A DNA stretch of 36,220 nucleotides. Origin: Planctomycetota bacterium (GTDB taxonomy: Bacteria; Planctomycetota; Brocadiia; SM23-32). Numbering within the stretch: position 1 is the first letter of the stretch; each line of letters begins with the position of its first letter. Location: positions 1-36,220 of the forward strand of contig JAGHAF010000074.1 of assembly GCA_021161675.1 (NCBI GenBank), given 5' to 3'. The translations under genes were made by a program, and so were the position numbers. This document shows, piece after piece, positions 15,287 to 23,351 of the stretch. The notes under the pieces were generated by a model. It was not told the origin of the DNA and did no database searches. It saw only the letters and a program-made list of their open reading frames with translations.

Positions 15287-16375
15287 TTACGGCAGGAAGT
15301 TTTCTACCTTCTCGAGTTTCTCGGGCAGGTAGCGTTCAATGACGAAGTTGAGGCTGTGCTTGGCGAATGCCTGCTGCTCGACGCGCGCGCCCATCTTGAG
15401 CATCTTCTTTATCGCCCGCTGCCACGGCTTGTGATGCCGGAAGAAAGGATCGTTCTTGATCAGGTCTTTGGCGCGTTTGATGTCCGTCTCGGTGAGCGGA
15501 TGGGTGGGCAGTTCGTATTCGGTGATGTCGTCGGGCGTGACGCCCAGGAAGTGGGCTTGCGGCACGCAGAAGAACTCGTTGATGTGGGCCGCGTTGCCGC
15601 TGCCGACCTTCAGTGTGCGGTAGATGTTGCCATAGCCGTAGGGGTCGCCGTCTACGAAGGCATAGACGGGGATGCCCTTCTCTTCGCTGAGACGGCGGAT
15701 GAACCTGCGGCAGGCCCTGGTGGGGACGCCGCCCATGGAAACCAGGATGCAGTTGAACTCCCGCCAGAAGGCATGGTTATTGAGTCGCTGGAACATGCCG
15801 GCGGTCTCGATGGCCAGCACGAACTTGGCGTCGGTTTCGAATTCGAGTTCTTCAACGCTGATCGGCACCGAGTAGGCCCCGCTGCCGAAGCGAGTGCAGT
15901 CAATGCGCACCTTCTCGCCGGAGGCGCGTTCGGAATCGATCACGATAAGCTCCCCGGCGATCTCGCCGCCCTTCTCCTCGGGGATGAAGCCGAGCTGTTC
16001 GCGGTTGACCTGGAAGAATGCCTCCACGTCCTCCATCACCGTGTCGGACTCGGATTGCTGGTCGAACCGGGCGTCGCCCCAGTTTTTGGACACGTAGTAA
16101 GCTTCTCGCTTGGTGACCTCCTCGCCGACGTCAATGGCTTCCTTGCTCAGGGCCATCATGCGGAGGGTCTGGGCGAAGGTCTTGACGGTATTGTAGGTGA
16201 GGGTGCGGGTGACTTTGTCCCCTTTGAGCTTGAAATAGCCGTTCTGCGTGTCGTAGGTCACGTTGCTCAAGGAGCGCTTGGGAAACTTCATGGACGGCTT
16301 CTTCTTGTCGTCAATGCGCCCCTTGATGTTCCTGGCGCAGGAGATGATGCGTTCGCTTGCGTGCTCTTCCGGCAT
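15287..16375 (-). CDS. top6A: DNA topoisomerase VI subunit A (Spo11 homologue)
   Basis: A 362-residue type IIB topoisomerase A subunit, close to archaeal Top6A length. The winged-helix domain contains KREAYYVSKNW with the DNA-cleaving tyrosine at about Y94. The Toprim domain follows: AIETAGMFQRL (metal-ligand Glu near 190) and VYAFVDGDPYGYGNIYR (Asp pair at 242 and 244). The end GARVEQQAFAKHSLNFVIERYLPEKL is typical. ATG at 16375 is preferred over 16399 because GGAG lies seven bases ahead only for the former. A TTGACA at 16433-16428 may belong to its promoter. No Top6B (ATPase) gene is adjacent, although archaeal A and B genes usually lie together. Topo VI is uncommon in bacteria. Confidence 0.93.
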   Translation of the reverse strand: MPEEHASERIISCARNIKGRIDDKKKPSMKFPKRSLSNVTYDTQNGYFKLKGDKVTRTLTYNTVKTFAQTLRMMALSKEAIDVGEEVTKREAYYVSKNWGDARFDQQSESDTVMEDVEAFFQVNREQLGFIPEEKGGEIAGELIVIDSERASGEKVRIDCTRFGSGAYSVPISVEELEFETDAKFVLAIETAGMFQRLNNHAFWREFNCILVSMGGVPTRACRRFIRRLSEEKGIPVYAFVDGDPYGYGNIYRTLKVGSGNAAHINEFFCVPQAHFLGVTPDDITEYELPTHPLTETDIKRAKDLIKNDPFFRHHKPWQRAIKKMLKMGARVEQQAFAKHSLNFVIERYLPEKLEKVENFLP

Positions 16376-16443
16376 GTGTTCTCCATCAGAATAGCTCATT
16401 ATGAGGATAATTAGAGTGTAACTCGTATGTCAAGTAATCTCGC

Positions 16444-16472
16444 TTGACTATCCTGCTGACAGGGGTTAGCAT
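16444..16472 (+). promoter_or_regulatory. Candidate sigma70-type promoter for the coiled-coil membrane protein pair
   Basis: TTGACT (16444-16449) and TAGCAT (16467-16472) with a 17-base spacer match five and four consensus positions. Transcription would begin near 16479, leaving a leader of about 100 bases before the mini-ORF at 16580. It is divergent from top6A, whose possible -35 lies at 16428-16433. Confidence 0.45.
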
Positions 16473-16552
16473 CTGCGGCGGTTCGCCGGTCACGATGCGG
16501 CGAGAGCGTTCGGGCCGGCGACCAGATCAAGCTTTGCGAATCGTATGGACCA

Positions 16553-16579
16553 GTACGTTTTTTTAGGGAGGAGACGTAC
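16553..16579 (+). promoter_or_regulatory. Possible hairpin holding the mini-ORF ribosome binding site in its loop
   Basis: GTACGT (16553-16558) and ACGTAC (16574-16579) are perfect inverted repeats. The 15-base loop contains a T run and then AGGGAGGAG, the ribosome binding site of the ATG at 16580, which directly abuts the right arm. Six base pairs with a 15-base loop is a modest structure, so control of translation is a suggestion only. Confidence 0.3.
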
Positions 16580-16684
16580 ATGGCGCGTTATGGTGTGTAT
16601 GAGATCGTAGGGTTGGCGGGGGAAGTAGGGCTTGCTGAGTTGGGGGTCCCATCGGGCTTCGCAGGGGGATCGATAAATGCCTAA
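16580..16684 (+). CDS. Small upstream ORF (34 codons) overlapping the next gene start
   Basis: ATG at 16580 follows a strong ribosome binding site (AGGGAGGAG, six bases upstream). The frame encodes 34 residues starting MARYGVYEIVGLAGEVG and ending in FAGGSINA, with no recognised domain. Its TAA lies at 16682-16684, eight bases into the following 460-residue gene, so ribosomes finishing it could re-initiate at 16677. It may be a leader ORF that couples translation rather than a functional peptide. The peptide is glycine-rich and mildly hydrophobic but too short to judge. Support rests on ribosome binding site and overlap geometry, not on homology. Confidence 0.4.
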   Translation: MARYGVYEIVGLAGEVGLAELGVPSGFAGGSINA

Positions 16685-18059
16685 CGGAATGGATAAACTG
16701 AAGTCCAGGCTGGCTGAAGCGAAGGCGAACCTGGACACGGTGCGCCCGTTGATGCGCAGGGGCCGAAATGCCCAGATAGTCGGCACACTCGTGGGGCTGG
16801 TGATAGTGGGGGTCGTCGTCGTGACGCTCCTGACTAACCTGCTCGCGCTGAAGAAAACGCTGCCTCAAACTGTCACCACGGCGTTTGCAGAAGATGCGAT
16901 TCTGCGCACGAACCTGCGAAGCGCCGCCATGGATACATGGAGGGCGCTCTCGCCGGTATACGCGGCGGAGTTGAAGCAGAGGTATGAGAACGGAGATTTC
17001 GATCCGGTGGCGAAGGCCGCGTTCAAGCATTTGAGCGATGACGTGGCGCCGGCCGTGAAGGACGTGGTCCAGAAAGAGATCAATGACATGGACCTGGCGC
17101 CCCTGCTCAAAGAGCAAGCCGCGCAGTTGATAGCGGACGTGAGACCCACCCTTGTGAAAGAGATCAAGGGGAGGATCGAGGCCCTGGACCTCAACGCCAG
17201 GCTCCAGGAAGAGATGAACGCCATGTTCGCGGACGTGAGCCAGACGCTCAGCAAGGAACTGGAGAACAGGCTCAATCAGCCCGACCTAGCGCCTCTCATT
17301 CAGAAGGAGATGGGCGGGCTGCTCGCCGAGGTGACCTCCGAGCTGGCGCGGCAAACCCAGGCCAAGGTCGCCCAGTTGGAACTGGCGCCCTTCCTGACGG
17401 ACGAGTTCGGCAAACTGAGCGCCGAAGTCGGCCCCATGGCGCTGGAGCAGCTCAAGAGCCGGGCATCCGACACGAAGCTGCTCGACACCGCTGCGGGCGA
17501 GCTGCGGCAGTTGGCGCAGGAGGTCGGCCCCGTTTACCTGTCTGAAATGCGCGCAGTGGTGGAAGAGGTGGGCCTGCCGGGCGCTTTGCGCGCCTCCATG
17601 CAAGACGTGGCAGCGCAAGTGGGGCCCCAATACCTCGACGAGTTCCATCGCGTGGCGCCGCAGATAATGAAGGCCGCCAGAAGCGAAATAGACGGCCTCG
17701 CCGAAGACATCGCCTACCGCCTCAAAGAGCGTGTCCAGGAAGAAATGCAAGCGACCCTCCTGGCTAAGAAGGCTTACATCGAACAGGAAACCGGCCTGAC
17801 GCCTGATCAGGTCACGCAAAAGCTCGCCTCAGTGGTCGTCGCGGTGCAGGAGGCCCTTCTCAACCTGGTCAAACAGAGGACCGACCGCTACCAGGCGGAC
17901 CTTCAGGAGATCAACCAACTGCTGGCCAGGATACCGGACAGCCAGCATAAAGACCCGGACTGGCTGGTGGACGAGATGGTCAACGTGAGCCTGCAACTTC
18001 TGAAGTCGAAACTGCCTGACTACAAAAGCGAACTGGAATGGCCGGGAGGAGAACTATGA
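16677..18059 (+). CDS. Single-pass membrane protein with eight 32-residue helical repeats
   Basis: A 460-residue protein I do not recognise. A basic N-terminus (1-30, with RRGR before the membrane) precedes one membrane helix at about 33-55 (a run of V, G, L and I). The rest, probably outside the inner membrane, is almost entirely helical. Residues 75-330 divide without gaps into eight 32-residue repeats. The common pattern is D/E-L-x-P-x-L at the start, a hydrophobic position near 13, V near 17, P at 19 and a charged second helix. The tail (331-460) is also helical and ends in LEWPGGEL. The ATG follows GGGGGA and overlaps a small upstream ORF. Its stop overlaps the next gene start (ATGA), so the two are translated as a pair. 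Confidence 0.8.
   Translation: MPNGMDKLKSRLAEAKANLDTVRPLMRRGRNAQIVGTLVGLVIVGVVVVTLLTNLLALKKTLPQTVTTAFAEDAILRTNLRSAAMDTWRALSPVYAAELKQRYENGDFDPVAKAAFKHLSDDVAPAVKDVVQKEINDMDLAPLLKEQAAQLIADVRPTLVKEIKGRIEALDLNARLQEEMNAMFADVSQTLSKELENRLNQPDLAPLIQKEMGGLLAEVTSELARQTQAKVAQLELAPFLTDEFGKLSAEVGPMALEQLKSRASDTKLLDTAAGELRQLAQEVGPVYLSEMRAVVEEVGLPGALRASMQDVAAQVGPQYLDEFHRVAPQIMKAARSEIDGLAEDIAYRLKERVQEEMQATLLAKKAYIEQETGLTPDQVTQKLASVVVAVQEALLNLVKQRTDRYQADLQEINQLLARIPDSQHKDPDWLVDEMVNVSLQLLKSKLPDYKSELEWPGGEL
16899..17666 (+). repeat. Region encoding eight contiguous 32-residue repeats
   Basis: Eight 96-bp coding units (protein residues 75-106, 107-138, 139-170, 171-202, 203-234, 235-266, 267-298, 299-330) follow with no gap. 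Best conserved are repeats 3-6, opening DLAPLL, DLNARL, DLAPLI and ELAPFL; V/L at position 17 and P at 19 recur, as in VGPMALEQL and VGPVYLSEM. DNA identity between units is low, so the repeats are old and held by protein structure. Confidence 0.75.
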
Positions 18060-19456
18060 ACCAGGAAAACACAAATCAGGAAGTCCTCCAGGAAGTCCAG
18101 GCCCTGGCCGATGATATCGCCGGCGAGTCGAGCGCCCTGAACGCCTCCACGTCCAGGCACTGGAAAGTCGTCGCCTGGACCTACGGCATCATTTGCGTGG
18201 TCGTCGCCAGCTACCTGGGATTCATCTACGCGAAGTTCGACGAGTTCCTCAAACCCGACAGGCTGGCAGAAATGGCCACTACCAAGGCCAAGGAGGCCCT
18301 GCCAGGTCTCCAAGAGAGGGCCATCACTACTCTGAAAGGCCTCGCTAAAGGGACAGTGGCCTCCATTGACGTGAAAGCCCTTAGCGCGCAACTCGACGGC
18401 TTGAGCGAGCAGGTGGTCGAGAAGGTCCAGAACGAAGGCCCCCGTTACATCGAGAGGGCCGTGCAAAACCGCCAGAAGCCTATCGACGAGAGTGTTGTCG
18501 CCCTTAGACAGAAACTGGCGAAAAAGCTGGAGAAATCCCTCCCCGACATGGTGGATCGGATGATGGAATCGCGGGAGCAAGTTGAGTCCCGGATTTCAGG
18601 ATTGCGTGAGCAACTGACGCAGCAGATCAACGATTCCATCCCCCAGATGCTGGATGTCGTTCTGGCCCGGGGCGGCGATCTGGAGCCGAAGATCCGGGAC
18701 ATCCGGGAGAAACTGGCCACCGAGATCAAGGACAAGGTTATTCCCAGGCTCATGGATTCCCTCTCCGCCGAGCAGCTCAAAGAGCAGGTCCCCAAGTTGA
18801 GGGAGGAACTGCTCGCCCAGCTCCAGGCGCGCATCCCCGAAGCGCTGGACCAGTTGGAACCGCGCCTCAGGGAGCTTGAGCGGCAATTGCCCGAGCAGCG
18901 CAAGGAGTACGCCAAGAAGCTGCTGGAGCGGGCTCCTGAGTTCAGAGAGAGGCTCAGGCCCCGTCTGATAGAGCTTCGGGACGAGAGCCTTCCCGACGTG
19001 ACCGAACGTCTCAGCGCCACCCTCCAAGAGCAGGCGCCGCAGATCGCCGACACCTTCAGGGACCAGGTCATCGAGCAAGTCCTGCCGCAAGCGAAGAAGC
19101 TGGTCATGCAACGGACTATGGAGCGCGTCAGCGGGTCCATGCCTGAACTGAAAGGCGTGGTTGACAAGGCCGTCACCCAGATCGTGCAACAGCACATGGA
19201 TGACATTAAATCACTGGACAGGGATGACCTCACCACGGCCCTCGAGGCCGCGTTCGAAGAGGCGGCCGGCCCCGTGCTGGACGACTTCTCCAAGGGCGCC
19301 GAACAGGGCATCAAGGACGTCAAGCAAACCCTCACAAAGCTGCTCACCAAGAAGGAACTCGGCCAGCCGCTGACCGAGGATGAACAGCTCTACCTGCGCT
19401 ACGTCCAGCTCTGGAAGACGTACTGGAACGTCCGAATGGCAGAAAAGAGCCAGTAG
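18056..19456 (+). CDS. Single-pass membrane protein with long proline-punctuated amphipathic helices
   Basis: A 466-residue partner of the preceding gene. ATG at 18056 overlaps its stop (ATGA) after GGGAGGAG. A cytoplasmic start of about 34 residues is followed by a membrane helix at about 36-58 (VVAWTYGIICVVVASYLGFIY). The remainder is highly charged and helical, with prolines breaking amphipathic segments (VPKLREELLAQLQARIP, EPRLRELERQLP, APEFRERLRPRLIEL), recalling apolipoprotein-like or long coiled-coil proteins. Topology matches that of its neighbour, but the 32-residue register is not kept, so they may be distant paralogues. The end LYLRYVQLWKTYWNVRMAEKSQ is rich in aromatics. No enzyme motif is visible. 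A structural role in the envelope, as a paired complex, is inference. Confidence 0.78.
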   Translation: MNQENTNQEVLQEVQALADDIAGESSALNASTSRHWKVVAWTYGIICVVVASYLGFIYAKFDEFLKPDRLAEMATTKAKEALPGLQERAITTLKGLAKGTVASIDVKALSAQLDGLSEQVVEKVQNEGPRYIERAVQNRQKPIDESVVALRQKLAKKLEKSLPDMVDRMMESREQVESRISGLREQLTQQINDSIPQMLDVVLARGGDLEPKIRDIREKLATEIKDKVIPRLMDSLSAEQLKEQVPKLREELLAQLQARIPEALDQLEPRLRELERQLPEQRKEYAKKLLERAPEFRERLRPRLIELRDESLPDVTERLSATLQEQAPQIADTFRDQVIEQVLPQAKKLVMQRTMERVSGSMPELKGVVDKAVTQIVQQHMDDIKSLDRDDLTTALEAAFEEAAGPVLDDFSKGAEQGIKDVKQTLTKLLTKKELGQPLTEDEQLYLRYVQLWKTYWNVRMAEKSQ

Positions 19457-19498
19457 ACGCCAGGCGTCACGGGGCTCTGAGCGACAGCGTCTCGAAAA

Positions 19499-19529
19499 GC
19501 GGCCGCCGACCTGCCGGGCCGGCGGCCGC
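19499..19529 (-). terminator. Strong hairpin between convergent genes, likely terminator of the PBP2 gene
   Basis: A perfect 10-bp stem (GCGGCCGCCG at 19499-19508 with CGGCGGCCGC at 19520-19529) and an 11-base loop. Read on the minus strand it is followed by GCTTTTCG, a short T run, consistent with an intrinsic terminator downstream of PBP2. A smaller hairpin, GACGC-cag-GCGTC at 19456-19468, directly follows the plus-strand gene stop. Confidence 0.6.
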
Positions 19530-19560
19530 CCTGCTTCCACTTCGGATATTGCCTTCCGCC

Positions 19561-21399
19561 CTATTGCATCCTTTCCACTTCATCCCATATTCGCTCCAGC
19601 GCCATCCCAAGGATAGGGGCTGCGTGGCTGCCGCCGTGCCCGGTGGTTGACTCGCTGACCACCGCAAAGGCGATCTTGGGATTCTCATAGGGGGCGTAGC
19701 CGGCGAACCAGGCGTGATTCAGCCCGCTGGCCTCTTGTTCGGCAGTGCCGGTCTTGCCGGCCACCCGGAAGCGCTCCAGGTCCGCGTGCCGCGCCGTGCC
19801 CCGCTTCTGCGCCACCAGTCGCATCCCCTCCCTGACGGCCGACAGCGTTGTTTCATGGAGCGCAATCCGCTTGAACTGCGGCCTCTGCTCCCTGACTATC
19901 TCGCCCTCGCTGTTGGAGGCGTGGTGGAAGAAGTGCGGCCTGTAGAGCCGCCCACCGTTCGCCACGGCGGCCATCATGTTCGCCACCTGGAGCGGGGTGC
20001 AGAGCAACTTGCCCTGCCCGATCGCCAGGTTGATCACCTGGAACGTGGCGTGCGCCTCCGGCACGCGCCCCGTCGTCTCGAACGGGAAGTCCACACCCGT
20101 CGGCATCCCCAGGCCGAAACGCCGTCCCCAACGGGTCAGCGCGGGCCCGCCCGCGGCAAGCGCCGTGTGATAGAAGTAAATGTTGCAGGAACGCTCGATC
20201 GCCTCCAACAGGGCTAACGTGCCGTGGGAACCGGTGCAGTGGAAGGCGCGCCCTTCGAACACCTCCCGCCTGTGGCAGGTGAAGGTGGTGGCCGGCGTGA
20301 TGGCCCCCTCTTCCAGGCCCGCAATCGCCGTGATGACCTTGTAGACGGAACCGGTGGGCAGGGCCGCCTGCACGGGACGGAATAAGAACGGAGCGCGCTC
20401 CTTGTCCTTAGCGATTTCATCAAGCCGCTCCCGGTAGGTGGACAGGTCGTAGCTCGGGAACGTTGCGGCGGCGAGCACCGCCCCGCTCCTTACGTCCACG
20501 ATAACCAGCGCGCCGCGATCGAAATCAAGCTGCGGCATTCCCGAGGCCCGCTGAAGCGCCTCGTTCGCCGCCCGCTGGAAATCCTCCCGCAGTGTCAGGT
20601 ACACGTCGCAGCCGGGCTCAGGGGGCGCCTCGCGCGAAACCTTCTCCACCTTCAGCAGCCCGAACGCCAGGTAGTTGCGAACGTATCCGCGCCGGCCCCG
20701 CAGCAGGTCCTCATATTCCTTCTCCATGCCGCTTGAGCCGATCCGATCGTCCATCTTATAGCGGGCGCCTATCTGGGAGAGCGGCATGCCGCCCGTCCAT
20801 TGGCGGCCCTCGCGGCAGACTTTCTTCCACTGCTCCGGGTTCAGATCGTTGACCCCCCCGACCACGTGAGGGGCCAGGGCTCCATTCGGATACTCTCGGC
20901 GCGCGCCTTCATGGATTACGATGCCGGGGAAGGCCTCCGGCGCGGCGCGCACGGCGGCGGCCACTTCCGGGGGGACGTCCCGCACGACGGGGTGCGCCTG
21001 GTTCTGCTCCACGACGCGCACGCGCTCCATGCCTGTCCTTTTCTCCACCGCCCGCCGTATGCGCTCCACCCGGCGTATGATCCGCTGCGCCTTCTCCTCC
21101 AGCTTTTCGCGCGGCACGCCGCAGAGCCGGCTGACCTGCTCCTTCCACTCGTCCTTCGGCAGGTCGTCGTAGCTGACCGCCAGGTCAAATGCCGGAACCT
21201 GCCGGGCAAGCGGCGTGCCCCAGCGGGTGTAGATCCCCCCGCGGACGGTCTCGACGAGGTGATTGCCCGAGGCGCGCGTGTAGCGGCTCAGATCGAAGCG
21301 ATCGTGCCACAGAATCTGCACCTGCGCCAGCCGCCCCAGCAGCACGAGGAAGGCCAGCCCAAAGAGCCCGACCAGGATGTAAACCCGTCGCGAGAGCAA
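19561..21399 (-). CDS. mrdA: Penicillin-binding protein 2 (peptidoglycan transpeptidase)
   Basis: A 612-residue class B PBP that crosslinks peptidoglycan during cell elongation. An N-terminal membrane anchor (about 7-22, VYILVGLFGLAFLVLL) leads to the pedestal domain with RGGIYTRWGTPLA and later IGSSGMEKEYEDLLRGRRG, the PBP2 dimerisation-region signature. The transpeptidase domain has SxxK as S351-V-Y-K in LPTGSVYKVI, SxN as SCN in IERSCNIYFY, and KTG in VAGKTGTAEQ. TTG at 21399 is the probable start, with GGTGGGAAG ahead and no upstream in-frame ATG. RodA and MreBCD are not nearby. Its presence shows that this organism makes a peptidoglycan wall. Confidence 0.95.
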   Translation of the reverse strand: MLSRRVYILVGLFGLAFLVLLGRLAQVQILWHDRFDLSRYTRASGNHLVETVRGGIYTRWGTPLARQVPAFDLAVSYDDLPKDEWKEQVSRLCGVPREKLEEKAQRIIRRVERIRRAVEKRTGMERVRVVEQNQAHPVVRDVPPEVAAAVRAAPEAFPGIVIHEGARREYPNGALAPHVVGGVNDLNPEQWKKVCREGRQWTGGMPLSQIGARYKMDDRIGSSGMEKEYEDLLRGRRGYVRNYLAFGLLKVEKVSREAPPEPGCDVYLTLREDFQRAANEALQRASGMPQLDFDRGALVIVDVRSGAVLAAATFPSYDLSTYRERLDEIAKDKERAPFLFRPVQAALPTGSVYKVITAIAGLEEGAITPATTFTCHRREVFEGRAFHCTGSHGTLALLEAIERSCNIYFYHTALAAGGPALTRWGRRFGLGMPTGVDFPFETTGRVPEAHATFQVINLAIGQGKLLCTPLQVANMMAAVANGGRLYRPHFFHHASNSEGEIVREQRPQFKRIALHETTLSAVREGMRLVAQKRGTARHADLERFRVAGKTGTAEQEASGLNHAWFAGYAPYENPKIAFAVVSESTTGHGGSHAAPILGMALERIWDEVERMQ

Positions 21400-21622
21400 C
21401 TTCCCACCACGTAAGAGATGAATATCCGAAACCGTTCAGGCGCCTTTCAGCACGGCTTGCCCTTCGTAGTGCCCTCCCGGAGCTGCAGGACGGCGAAGCA
21501 GGAAGCGCCACTTGCAGAAAAGATTAACCACAACGACACCACGAACACAACGAAAGGCGGATAAAGTGGGAAGGACAAGAAGTCAGAGCAATAAGATAAG
21601 CGATTAACGAACAAAGAGAGGG

Positions 21623-21637
21623 CGGCGCTCAGCGCCG
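21623..21637 (-). terminator. Hairpin downstream of the IMP dehydrogenase stop
   Basis: CGGCGCT-c-AGCGCCG is a perfect seven-base inverted repeat starting seven bases after the guaB stop on the minus strand. It is followed by CCCTCTCTTTG, only mildly T-rich, so termination is possible but weakly supported. The rest of the 21400-21643 gap is A-rich with the reiterated motif CGAACACAACGAA and no open frame worth calling. Confidence 0.35.
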
Positions 21638-21643
21638 TTCATT

Positions 21644-23176
21644 TCATCCTTTATCCTTGCCCCGGGGGTAACCTTCCGGCCTGTCGAAGCGGTGCGGCGG
21701 CGTGTAGGAATAGAGGCCATGCACCCCGGCCTCCTCGCGGGACGAGAGGCTGCGCTTTTCAAATCGGAGCCGCCCGGACGCCATCGCCTCGTGCAACTCG
21801 GCAATGGTGCGCTCTCCCAGGTCTTGAAGCGCGTGTTTGACGCCCTGGAGCAGATAGGGCACGTAGTTGATGACCGACCCCTTGTCCACGACCGTGCCGC
21901 TGACGCCCTGCGCGACGCGGATGCGTTCTTCGCCGGCTTCGTAGCGGCGGGCGCCCCGCGCCTGCATGGCCTCTTTGGAGCCCATGCCGCGGTAGCGCTT
22001 GACCCGCACGCCGCCTTCGTAGAAGTATTCGCCCGGCGACTCGTCCGTGCCGGCCAGCATGGAGCCGAGCATCACCGTGGAGGCGCCGATCGCCAGGGCT
22101 TGCGCAATGTGGCCGATCAACTTGACCCCGCCGTCTGCGATGATCGGGATGCCGCGCTTTCGGGCGGCCCGGGCGCAGTGATAGACGGCGCTGGCCTGCG
22201 AGCGGCCCACCGCCACGGTCTCCTGAGTGATGCATATCGAACCCGGCCCCATGCCGATGCGAAGGGCGTCGGCGCCGGCCTCGATAAGGCCCTCGCACTG
22301 CTCGGCGGTGACCACGTTCCCCGCCACGATCTGCAGGTCGGGGTATTGCTCCTTGATCCAGTTGAGCATCTCGATCTGGTAGGTGGAATAGCCCTGCGCG
22401 CTGTCCAGCACGATCACGTCCACACCGGCCGCCACGAGCGCCTCGGCCCTCTGCCTGTCCTCATGGTGGGTGCTGATTGACGCCCCTACCAGCAGTTGCT
22501 TGGAAGGGTCCTTGCTGGCCAGGGGGAAGTCCTGGTTCTTGCGCATATCCGTCCGGCTCATCAGCGACACCAGGTTCCCTTCATCGTCCACGATGGGCAG
22601 CTTGCCCTTCTTGCTCTCTTTCAGTATCCGGTTGCCTTCCTGCAGGCTGATGCCCTGGTGCGCGGTCACCACGTCAGTGGTCATCACTTCCCTGAGCGGC
22701 CTGTCCCGATCGGTCTCGAAGTCAATATCCCGCGCTGTGACGATGCCGACCAGCTTGCCCCCGGCCTCGCCGTCGGCCGTGATGGGAATGCCGCTGAAAC
22801 CGTGGCGTTCTTTTATCGCGTCCACGTCGCGGATCAGGTGATCGGGGGACAGAGCGACGGGGTCTGTTATGAATCCATTTTCGAACCGCTTGGTCTTGCG
22901 GACCAGCGCCGCTTGCTCCTCGACCGAGTTGTTATAGTGAATGATCCCGATTCCGCCGAGCAGCGCCAGGCTGATGGCCATGGCGCTCTCCGTCACGGTG
23001 TCCATCGGGGAACTGACCAGCGGCATTTTGAGGGATATCCGGCGGGTAAGCGCCGTCTCCAGCTCAATCTCCGCAATCCCATGTTCGACGTAACCCGGCA
23101 GGATGATGAAATCATCGTAAGTCAGCCCGCCGTCCGCAAAAAGGGCTGCCGCGTCAACTCCATTTTCAGTCGCCAT
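21644..23176 (-). CDS. guaB: IMP dehydrogenase, eukaryote-type clade
   Basis: A 510-residue enzyme oxidising IMP to XMP, the committed step to guanine nucleotides. Start motif [17 protein letters not shown]; the CBS pair lies at about 105-225; the catalytic cysteine is C315 in [12 protein letters not shown]; the flap has [10 protein letters not shown] and the R411-Y412 dyad, then [15 protein letters not shown]. These motifs, plus [21 protein letters not shown] at the end, follow human IMPDH rather than the usual bacterial GSICTTRxxxGVG type. R306, T317 and Q423 are at the positions linked to mycophenolic acid sensitivity in animal enzymes. The AGGAGG ribosome binding site fits the ATG at 23176, not the TTG at 23182. 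Confidence 0.95.
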   Translation of the reverse strand: MATENGVDAAALFADGGLTYDDFIILPGYVEHGIAEIELETALTRRISLKMPLVSSPMDTVTESAMAISLALLGGIGIIHYNNSVEEQAALVRKTKRFENGFITDPVALSPDHLIRDVDAIKERHGFSGIPITADGEAGGKLVGIVTARDIDFETDRDRPLREVMTTDVVTAHQGISLQEGNRILKESKKGKLPIVDDEGNLVSLMSRTDMRKNQDFPLASKDPSKQLLVGASISTHHEDRQRAEALVAAGVDVIVLDSAQGYSTYQIEMLNWIKEQYPDLQIVAGNVVTAEQCEGLIEAGADALRIGMGPGSICITQETVAVGRSQASAVYHCARAARKRGIPIIADGGVKLIGHIAQALAIGASTVMLGSMLAGTDESPGEYFYEGGVRVKRYRGMGSKEAMQARGARRYEAGEERIRVAQGVSGTVVDKGSVINYVPYLLQGVKHALQDLGERTIAELHEAMASGRLRFEKRSLSSREEAGVHGLYSYTPPHRFDRPEGYPRGKDKG

Positions 23177-23193
23177 TCTCAACCTCCTATGAA

Positions 23194-23221
23194 GTAGGGG
23201 GACGGCGCGCCGTGCCCCTAC
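23194..23221. repeat. 28-nt near-perfect palindrome upstream of guaB
   Basis: Thirteen of fourteen positions pair: GTAGGGG at the left matches CCCCTAC at the right, with a CGGCGCGCCG centre. It ends just before the guaB ribosome binding site. Similar palindromes with GTAGGGG arms occur as dispersed REP-like repeats in many bacterial genomes, so this may be one copy of such a family. A smaller inverted repeat (CTTCCG/CGGAAG) lies just to its right. Confidence 0.55.
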
Positions 23222-23351
23222 CGGTCTTCCGGCTCGCCCGGACGGAAGGCCGAATCGGCGCCCCCCGCGGTTGGACTACAGCGCCGTCGCAGAACATGCA
23301 GTGACTGACCTGGCGCGCCCGGTGTGAAGGCGCCGCTGTGGCTTGCCCCGC

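Noticed and set aside
21515..21610. Coding capacity in the A-rich stretch between PBP2 and guaB
   Set aside because: Only short frames without ribosome binding sites; it looks like reiterated intergenic sequence of CGAACACAACGAA type.
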